A stretch of DNA of 64,000 nt from Burkholderia cenocepacia (GTDB taxonomy: Bacteria; Pseudomonadota; Gammaproteobacteria; Burkholderiales; Burkholderiaceae). Where the stretch lies: positions 372,001 through 436,000 of the forward strand of contig NZ_UAQZ01000007.1 of assembly GCF_900446215.1 (NCBI RefSeq), read 5' to 3'. Both the position numbers and the translations under genes were made by a program. Shown one piece after another: positions 59,086-64,000 of this stretch (positions are counted from its first letter, which is position 1; each line of letters opens with the position of its first letter). The notes beneath the pieces are model-generated. The model saw only the letters and a program-made list of their open reading frames with translations, was not told the DNA's origin and ran no database searches.

Positions 59086-60387
59086 TTACTCGCTGCCCAG
59101 ATAGAAGAAGCGGAACAGGAACACGGCCGCGATGATCCAGACGATCGGCTTGACCGTGCGGCCCTGGCCCGTCAGCAGCTTGAGGCCGCCGTACGCGATG
59201 AAGCCGAACGCGACGCCGTTCGCGATCGAATACGTGAACGGCATCAGCAGCGCGGTCAGCGCGGCCGGCACGGCTTCCGTCGCGTCGTCCCACGGCACCT
59301 CGACCATCTCGCGCAGCATCAGGCACGACACGTACAGCAGCGCGGGCGCCGTTGCATAGGCCGGCACGACGCCGGCGAGCGGCGCGATGAACAGGCACGC
59401 GAGGAACAGCACCGCGACGGTGATCGCCGTCACGCCGGTGCGGCCGCCGGCCTGCACGCCCGACGCGCTTTCGATGTACGCGGTGGTCGACGACGTGCCG
59501 AGCACCGAGCCCGCGACGATCGCCGTGCTGTCGGCGAGCAGCGCCTTGTTCAGGCGGTTCATCTTGCCTTCGACGAGCAGGCCCGCGCGATTCGCGACGC
59601 CCATCAGCGTGCCCGTCGCGTCGAACAGCTCGACGAGGAAGAACACGAGGATCACGTTGATGATGCCGGTCGACAGCGCGGCGCCGATGTCGAGCTTGAA
59701 CAGCGTCGCGTCGATCGACGGTGGCGCGGAGAACACGCCGTGGAACTGGTTGCCGGCGAAGAAGAACGACAGGATCGTCACGCCGATGATGCCGATCAGG
59801 ATCGCGCCGCGTACGCGCAGGTGGTCGAGCGTGACGATCGTGAAGAAGCCGACGATCGCGAGGATCGTCTCGTGCTTGTGCAGGTCGCCGAGCGTGACGA
59901 GCGTGGCCGGGTTGCCGACGATCACGCCCGACGTCTTCAGCGAGATGATGCCGAGGAACAGGCCGATGCCGGCGGTGATGGAAATCCGCAGCGATTTCGG
60001 AATGCCGTTGACGATTGCCTCGCGCACGCGGAACAGCGTGACGAGCAGGAACAGGCAGCCGGAGATGAACACCGCGCCGAGCGCCGCCTGCCACGTGAAA
60101 CCCATCCCCTTGACGACCGTGTACGCGAAATACGCGTTCAGGCCCATGCCGGGCGCGCAGGCGATCGGGTAGTTCGCGTACAGCCCCATGATGATCGACG
60201 CCAACGCCGCGACGAGGCAGGTCGCGACGAACACGGATTCCTTCGGCATGCCGGCGTCGCCGAGAATCGCGGGGTTGACGAAGATGATGTAGGCCATCGT
60301 CAGGAACGTGGTGACGCCCGCGAGTATTTCGGTGCGGAAGTCGGTGCCGGCTTCAGCGAAGCCGAAATACCGCTTGATGGATTCCAT
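59086..60387 (-). CDS. NCS2 (AzgA-type) purine permease
   Basis: A 433-residue, about 12-14 helix transporter of the AzgA/AdeP/GhxP branch (MESIKRYFGFAEAGTDFRTE, then TTFLTMAYIIFVNPAIL and ACAPGMGLNAYFAY). GTSSTTAYIESASGV is the family's substrate-site loop. Imports adenine, guanine or hypoxanthine by proton symport; which of these cannot be told from sequence. Its leader contains a conserved-looking paired region (see 60458-60512). Confidence 0.9.
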   Translation of the reverse strand: MESIKRYFGFAEAGTDFRTEILAGVTTFLTMAYIIFVNPAILGDAGMPKESVFVATCLVAALASIIMGLYANYPIACAPGMGLNAYFAYTVVKGMGFTWQAALGAVFISGCLFLLVTLFRVREAIVNGIPKSLRISITAGIGLFLGIISLKTSGVIVGNPATLVTLGDLHKHETILAIVGFFTIVTLDHLRVRGAILIGIIGVTILSFFFAGNQFHGVFSAPPSIDATLFKLDIGAALSTGIINVILVFFLVELFDATGTLMGVANRAGLLVEGKMNRLNKALLADSTAIVAGSVLGTSSTTAYIESASGVQAGGRTGVTAITVAVLFLACLFIAPLAGVVPAYATAPALLYVSCLMLREMVEVPWDDATEAVPAALTALLMPFTYSIANGVAFGFIAYGGLKLLTGQGRTVKPIVWIIAAVFLFRFFYLGSE

Positions 60388-60457
60388 GAAGGCGTTTCTC
60401 CGGTCGGGTTGTCGTGTTGATTGTTGTGCCGAATTGTTGTAAAGGCAGCGCGCGGCC

Positions 60458-60512
60458 GGCTAACTGTAACCAGCCACTATTGTCCGGCTATCGGCGGATT
60501 GTAATAGCGTGG
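60458..60512 (-). ncRNA. Structured leader of the purine permease, possible riboswitch
   Basis: In the minus-strand leader, about 70-125 bases before the permease ATG, CTATT pairs with AATAG (60103-60107 side of the element: 60503-60507 with 60477-60481), enclosing a TCCG/CGGA hairpin with ACAA on one side of an internal loop. Directly after it GGCT/AGCC forms another hairpin around GGTTACAGTT. An NCS2 transporter behind a two-stem RNA with an internal loop is the usual context of the xanthine (NMT1-type) riboswitch, but I cannot confirm the consensus. Confidence 0.35.
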
Positions 60513-61187
60513 ATAGCTCGGACGATATAGTTGGGGGCACGATCGGTTGCCTGCGCGCGAACGGTCTGGCAGCACGCCCGCGCGACGAAGGCGCGCATTT
60601 TACCGGTTCGCGCGGCGCGGGCCGGCAGAAATGGCTGAAACGGCGGGAGCGGTGGAAACGACGGGAAGCGACGGGAAGCGGCGCGGGGCAGGCGGGCGAG
60701 ACGGGCCGATGCGTGCGCAACGGCACGCTGGCGGCATCGCACGCGGCCGGTGCGCGATGACATGCGACTGAAACGCAGCGCCCGCATGCTGCACGAACGC
60801 GGTGCAGGCGGCGGTGCGCGCGAACGCGCGTGCGCGGCCGATGCGGATGCGCGGCCGCGGCGTGCGGCGGCCATTCGTCAGTCCAGGCCGTTGCAGGTAT
60901 CGGGCTATCGTGCGCCGAAGCCGTCCCGTGCGCAACAGTCATTTCGCGATGCGGGGACGACTGTGGTTTCTGTGTAAAAGATTGCAAGACCCCATCGCGT
61001 AAACCGGCAAGTCTTTCTAGGATAGATACACCGCGCATGCACACGCCGGCCGGTCATTGCCGACGCGGGGGAGTCGCAGTCCGTGCAGGCCAGGCGGTGA
61101 ATGGCGGTCAAGGCCGTTGCGCGTTTGGGCAGGCACGGCCGGTTGCGATTGCCCGATGCGGGTTCGTCCGTAATCACGGAGGTCAGC
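60513..61187. other. Intergenic region, no gene supported
   Basis: Short frames here have no ribosome sites and no recognisable content. It contains a purine-rich stretch with a tandem GACGGGAAGC pair near 60660-60680. An AAAGATTGC / GCAAGTCTTT inverted repeat near 60976-61015 ends just before a TAGGATAGATAC box. That part may hold the promoter of the gene at 61188. Confidence 0.4.
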
Positions 61188-61466
61188 ATGTTGAACTGGA
61201 TCAGCCGCTGGGCGATGCGACACGCCCCCACGCCGGAAAAAACCGCTGCGTCGATGCTCGTGACGGCGCGCATGGAACTGTTCGCAGCCGAACAGCGCGT
61301 CATCGATGCGAAATTACAGGCGGATTACTGGCGCACACGTGTGTCATTCCTCGAAGAGGTGCAGAAGCAGGGCATCGATCCGTGGGTGACCTCGCAGGCC
61401 GCGCAACGTCCCGACCTCGATTCCACTCCACGAAGCACGGGCCCGCGTCTCGCCGCCAGCACCTGA
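61188..61466 (+). CDS. Conserved-looking hypothetical protein
   Basis: A 92-residue soluble protein starting at ATG 61188 with GGAGG six bases upstream (MLNWISRWAMRHAPTPEKTA). The middle is a likely long helix with AEQRVIDAKLQADYWRTRVSFLEE heptad-like spacing. A frame from 61101 lacks a ribosome site. I do not recognise the family. The start signal and codon bias support it as real. Confidence 0.6.
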   Translation: MLNWISRWAMRHAPTPEKTAASMLVTARMELFAAEQRVIDAKLQADYWRTRVSFLEEVQKQGIDPWVTSQAAQRPDLDSTPRSTGPRLAAST

Positions 61467-61637
61467 TGCCTTTGCTGCATCCCGTCGCTGCGCACGGCGC
61501 GCGATCGCTCGCGGCATGCACCGGCGTGCCGCGTCCTTCGATGCGCACCTGCGGCGCGTTGCGCCGCGGGTGCGCCCGTTTCCGGTCGCGGCCGCTCCGC
61601 GTGTCGCGCGCGTGACGCGTGCGACACGGCACGTCGC

Positions 61638-62012
61638 TCATCCGCTCCTTCTCCCTATCCCGACGAGCAAACGTTGCACTTGCGCGAGCATGCGCTTGAC
61701 GCGCTCGCCGCGCCGCACGTACGCGGTCGTGATCGTCGCTTCGGCCGACCGGTCGGCATCGGTGCCGAGCCAGATGCGCTCGCCGCGTGCGATACGCAGC
61801 ACCTCGCCGGGCCGCACCCAGTGATCGTCGACGCTCGGCGGCCGCGTGATCCACAGCGCCGCGCCGTGCGCGCGGATCTCCGCATCCTGCGGCGCGCGCC
61901 AGGTCATCGTCGTGCGTGGCGCGACCGCGAAACGGATCACGACGGTCGGTAATGCGATCGTGCCGGCGTGGCGCCGATCGCGGCGTTCAAACAGCGGGCT
62001 TGCCTGGTCCAT
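61638..62012 (-). CDS. DUF2917 protein, copy 1
   Basis: A 124-residue protein of the DUF2917 pattern: RFAVAPRTTMTWRAPQDAEI, ALWITRPPSVDDHWVRPGEV, and IWLGTDADRSAEATITTAYV. The fold is cupin-like by appearance. I start at the ATG ending at 62012, six bases after GGAG; the upstream ATG ending at 62024 covers that ribosome site. The C-terminal helix is basic. The function of the family is not known to me. It is the leftward unit of a tandem pair. Confidence 0.75.
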   Translation of the reverse strand: MDQASPLFERRDRRHAGTIALPTVVIRFAVAPRTTMTWRAPQDAEIRAHGAALWITRPPSVDDHWVRPGEVLRIARGERIWLGTDADRSAEATITTAYVRRGERVKRMLAQVQRLLVGIGRRSG

Positions 62013-62057
62013 CGTCTTCTCCATTCAGTGAGCCGGACGGATGACGTGCACCAGAAC

Positions 62058-62088
62058 AAAAAGGCCTCATCCGTTTCCGGCGAGGCCT
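62058..62088 (-). terminator. Attenuator-like hairpin in leader of DUF2917 copy 1
   Basis: AGGCCTC and GAGGCCT arms enclose a second CCG/CGG stem with a GAAA tetraloop; on the minus strand T5 follows. It ends only 46 bp before the DUF2917 start and downstream of a TTGACA promoter, so it lies inside the transcript leader. Confidence 0.7.
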
Positions 62089-62126
62089 TGTGTGACATGC
62101 GGTACTGCCCGATTGCTAACGCACAA
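62067..62126 (-). CDS. Putative leader peptide of DUF2917 copy 1
   Basis: 19 codons from TTG (MCVSNRAVPHVTQGLAGNG), GGAGG three bases upstream, stop inside the terminator stem. Copy 2 has a frame of identical length and ends. Confidence 0.35.
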   Translation of the reverse strand: MCVSNRAVPHVTQGLAGNG

Positions 62127-62209
62127 GCGCCTCCCGTGATCCATTCTTTCGAATGTTCACCGGGCAATGCATCGTGATGGCGATGAGCTTGAACGTAGGC
62201 ATGCGAACG

Positions 62210-62238
62210 ATTTTGTTGTCGGCGTGCGGCGTTGTCAA
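62210..62238 (-). promoter_or_regulatory. Promoter of DUF2917 copy 1
   Basis: -35 TTGACA (62238-62233) and -10 CAAAAT (62215-62210), 17 bp apart. The copy-2 unit has the same elements at the same spacing. Confidence 0.6.
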
Positions 62239-62277
62239 CGACTATTTTCGGGATATGCACGGGCGATACAGGATGCG

Positions 62278-62658
62278 TCACTCGCGCGTTCTTCGACCTC
62301 GTCTGCCCAGCATGTCGCGCATCCGTGCGATCGCCCGCCCCAGCGACGTATCGCGCCGCATCACGTACGCGGTCGCGATCGACGCTTCGGCGGGCTGGGC
62401 GTCGCCGGCGCCGATCCAGATGCGGTCACCGCGCCGTACGCGCAGCACGTCGCCGGTGCGCAGCCGGTAATCGTCGATGCTGCCGAGCCGCGTGATCCAC
62501 AGCGTTGCGTCGTGTACGCGAATCTCGGCGTCGTGCTGCGCGCGCCACGTCAGCGTCTTGCCGGGCGCGACCATGAAATGCAGCTCGACGCTCGGCAATG
62601 CGATCGTATCGGTGCGGCACCGATCGGGGCAGACAACCAGCCGGCTTGCGTGGTCCAT
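62278..62658 (-). CDS. DUF2917 protein, copy 2
   Basis: A 126-residue paralogue of the neighbouring copy (ELHFMVAPGKTLTWRAQHDA, TLWITRLGSIDDYRLRTGDV, IWIGAGDAQPAEASIATAYV). The ATG ending at 62658 has GGAG six bases upstream, mirroring copy 1; frames to 62718 are rejected because they cross that site. It retains the whole family pattern, so neither copy looks broken. Confidence 0.75.
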   Translation of the reverse strand: MDHASRLVVCPDRCRTDTIALPSVELHFMVAPGKTLTWRAQHDAEIRVHDATLWITRLGSIDDYRLRTGDVLRVRRGDRIWIGAGDAQPAEASIATAYVMRRDTSLGRAIARMRDMLGRRGRRTRE

Positions 62659-62705
62659 CGTCATCTCCATCCGTTGAGCCGGTCGGGATGACGCGCACCC
62701 CAAAC

Positions 62706-62736
62706 AAAAAGGCCTCATCCGTTTCCGGCGAGGCCT
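62706..62736 (-). terminator. Attenuator-like hairpin in leader of DUF2917 copy 2
   Basis: Identical stem, GAAA loop and T run to the copy-1 hairpin, again about 48 bp before the start codon and downstream of a TTGACA promoter. It could also end the basic-protein gene at 62911-63198. Confidence 0.7.
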
Positions 62737-62774
62737 CGTGATATGCGTGACTGAATCTCGATGCTAACGCACAA
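62715..62774 (-). CDS. Putative leader peptide of DUF2917 copy 2
   Basis: 19 codons from TTG (MCVSIEIQSRISRGLAGNG) with GGAGG three bases upstream. Same length, first four and last six residues as in copy 1 while the middle differs without shifting frame. Confidence 0.35.
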   Translation of the reverse strand: MCVSIEIQSRISRGLAGNG

Positions 62775-62857
62775 GCGCCTCCGGTGATCGCCGCGTATGG
62801 GCGTTCACTCGGTTTTCATGCGCGATGGCGACGGGCTTGAGCATAGGCATGCGAACG

Positions 62858-62886
62858 AGTGTGTCGTGGCCGCGCTGCCGTGTCAA
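62858..62886 (-). promoter_or_regulatory. Promoter of DUF2917 copy 2
   Basis: -35 TTGACA (62886-62881) and -10 CACACT (62863-62858), 17 bp apart, matching copy 1 in spacing and distance to the gene. Confidence 0.55.
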
Positions 62887-62910
62887 CGGCAATTTCGAGA
62901 TACGTGGCGG

Positions 62911-63198
62911 TTACGCGTCGCGTTGCGCGAGGCCGTTCACGAGCAGTTCCGACAGCAGGCCCGTCATCCCTTCCGGGTGCGTGGCCGCGCGTGCCTTCAG
63001 CTGTTCGACGAGCGCGGCGTTGAGCTTGCACGCGAACGGCACGAGGCCCTGTTCCTGGTCGAGCTTGCGCTGCGCGCGGCGGTCCAGCTTGGCCGCTTCG
63101 TCGGCGCCCTTGCCGAAACGCGCGGAGCTCGACTGCTTCATCGCGTGCGTCAGTTTGAGCGCCTTGTTCTTTTCGAGATCGGTTTTCTTCATGGCCAT
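62911..63198 (-). CDS. Small basic protein, ribbon-helix-helix-like C-terminus
   Basis: A 95-residue protein from the ATG ending at 63198 with GGAGG upstream (MAMKKTDLEKNKALKLTHAM). Residues 55-95 (LVPFACKLNAALVEQLKARA, then EGMTGLLSELLVNGLA) look like a ribbon-helix-helix DNA-binding unit. The basic N-terminus is likely flexible. I do not recognise the exact family; a regulator is possible. Confidence 0.6.
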   Translation of the reverse strand: MAMKKTDLEKNKALKLTHAMKQSSSARFGKGADEAAKLDRRAQRKLDQEQGLVPFACKLNAALVEQLKARAATHPEGMTGLLSELLVNGLAQRDA

Positions 63199-63276
63199 CG
63201 CGGCACCTCCGGGAAATGAAGCCGCGATTGTACGCATTTCGGCGGGCGCCGCCTGCCGGGCCGGCCGAAAACCCGG

Positions 63277-64000
63277 TCACGCGCCTTTCGTCGTGCCCCA
63301 GTTGCCGCCGTGCGCGGCCGCCTGCGCAGCCGGCGAGCGGGCGAGGTACGCGAGCGCCTGCTCGGTCGAGCCTTCGTGATGCGGCGTATAGCCCGGCTTG
63401 AAATAGCGCAGCGCCGCGCCGATCACCTTCCAGAACGACGGCAGGTGCCCGCGCCGCGAACCCTGCCACCACGCGAGCACGAAGCCCGGGTAGCGGCCGG
63501 CGTCCGGATCGCGCCGGTACATGAATTTCGCGCCGGTCGTGATGTAATAGAGCAGCAGCAGGATCACGAACGCCATGTGCACGCACCGCTCCGGATAGGT
63601 GCCGCCCATATGCCGGTAGATGTCGAACGCGACGGTGCGGTGCTCGACTTCCTCGGCGCCGTGCCAGCGCAGCAGGTCGACCATCGTCGGGTCGGCGCGG
63701 CCTTCGTCGAGTCCGTGCGCGTTGAGCACCCAGTTGCCGAGATAGCCGAAGAAATGCTCGAGCGACGCGATCACGGCCAGTTGCTGCCGCAGCCAGAAGC
63801 GCGTATGGCCGATCTTCAGCCCGAACGGGGCTTCGCCCAGCACGCGCGTGAACAAACGGTTGAGCTTCTGCGTGAACGGCTTCGTGTCGATGCCGTGGCG
63901 GTCGTAGTAGTGCTTCAGCACGCCGCCGTGCGAGCGCGAATGCACGGCTTCCTGCCGCAGGAAGCCTTCGGCTTCGTCGCGCAGGCGTGCATCGGTGATC
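63277..64000 (-). CDS. Predicted metal-dependent hydrolase (PF10118 type), 3' part
   Basis: The gene runs off the right edge; 241 codons are visible to the TGA at 63277. The metal-ligand pattern is clear: RQEAVHSRSH, SLEHFFGYLG and HGAEEVEHRTVAFDIY supply Glu/His residues as in di-iron-like helical bundles. Two hydrophobic helices follow (HMAFVILLLLYYITTGAKF). The substrate of this family is not established. Confidence 0.8.
   Translation of the reverse strand, partial: ITDARLRDEAEGFLRQEAVHSRSHGGVLKHYYDRHGIDTKPFTQKLNRLFTRVLGEAPFGLKIGHTRFWLRQQLAVIASLEHFFGYLGNWVLNAHGLDEGRADPTMVDLLRWHGAEEVEHRTVAFDIYRHMGGTYPERCVHMAFVILLLLYYITTGAKFMYRRDPDAGRYPGFVLAWWQGSRRGHLPSFWKVIGAALRYFKPGYTPHHEGSTEQALAYLARSPAAQAAAHGGNWGTTKGA

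Larger units (their letters stand above)
61638..62905 (-). repeat. Tandem duplication of a DUF2917 gene with promoter and leader
   Basis: Two adjacent units of roughly 620-640 bp, about 61638-62255 and 62278-62905, each contain in order (minus strand) a TTGACA promoter, a 19-codon leader frame, a terminator-like hairpin and a DUF2917 gene. Upstream DNA is alike (for example TAGGCATGCGAACGA in both), and the leaders share near-identical ends. Coding parts have diverged more than the hairpin. Confidence 0.75.

Noticed and set aside
60640..60700. Purine-rich repeat (GACGGGAAGC twice) as a possible iteron or CRISPR-like array
   Set aside because: Only two copies, no spacer regularity and no associated genes.

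Overview
The window is high-GC (most intergenic DNA included) with strongly GC-biased third codon positions, and its gene content points to Burkholderia, most likely the B. cepacia complex. Pointers are a 2,2-dialkylglycine decarboxylase/DgdR pair closely resembling the B. cepacia enzyme, a complete pyochelin locus, and several small Burkholderia-type families (DUF2964, DUF2917). The organism call is inference from protein resemblance; no rRNA or replicon marker is present.

Layout. (1) 1-6.7 kb: the tail of an EagR-type chaperone, a 1515-residue PAAR-Rhs type VI effector with a RES-like C-terminal toxin, its probable immunity protein with a DUF2384 (MbcA/ParS/Xre-antitoxin) signature, then a decayed second Rhs core and an orphan immunity-like gene. 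(2) 6.9-7.5 kb: a secreted, probably disordered protein. (3) 8.3-13.3 kb: a branched-chain amino-acid ABC operon (livJHMGF) with a long leader. (4) 13.4-17.8 kb: a LysR gene divergent from a compact set encoding an EgtD-like methyltransferase, a Fe(II)/2-oxoglutarate oxygenase, an EamA exporter and a VOC protein; this looks like an uncharacterised small-molecule pathway. (5) 17.8-23.3 kb: DUF2000, two AraC regulators, an SDR, and dgdA/dgdR.

(6) 23.3-48.5 kb: the pyochelin locus. pchDCBA runs leftward and makes and activates salicylate; pchR, pchEFGHI, and fptABCX run rightward and encode the regulator, the assembly line with its reductase and ABC half-transporters, and ferripyochelin uptake. 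Three Fur-box-like palindromes sit before pchD/pchR, pchE and fptA. pchF carries a one-base deletion in its adenylation domain, so as written the assembly line is broken while salicylate synthesis and uptake remain intact.

(7) 48.5-58 kb: an MFS transporter/LysR pair, tRNA-Leu(GAG), an LRR-protein kinase, a LysE exporter, a leftward copper operon (DUF2946 with CxxC, small ORF, copC, PCuAC chaperone, small membrane protein), a SRPBCC protein, a 2Fe-2S ferredoxin and an AcoR-like sigma-54 activator. (8) 58-64 kb: DUF2964, DUF1488, an NCS2 purine permease with a structured leader, a short Burkholderia-type protein, a tandem duplication of a DUF2917 gene together with its promoter and an attenuator-like leader, a small basic protein, and a metal-dependent hydrolase running off the edge.

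The window is mostly ordinary accessory-replicon metabolism and transport. The parts deserving a second look are the RES-type Rhs effector with its DUF2384 immunity gene, the methyltransferase/oxygenase/exporter set, the broken pchF, the DUF2946 copper leader, and the duplicated attenuated DUF2917 units.
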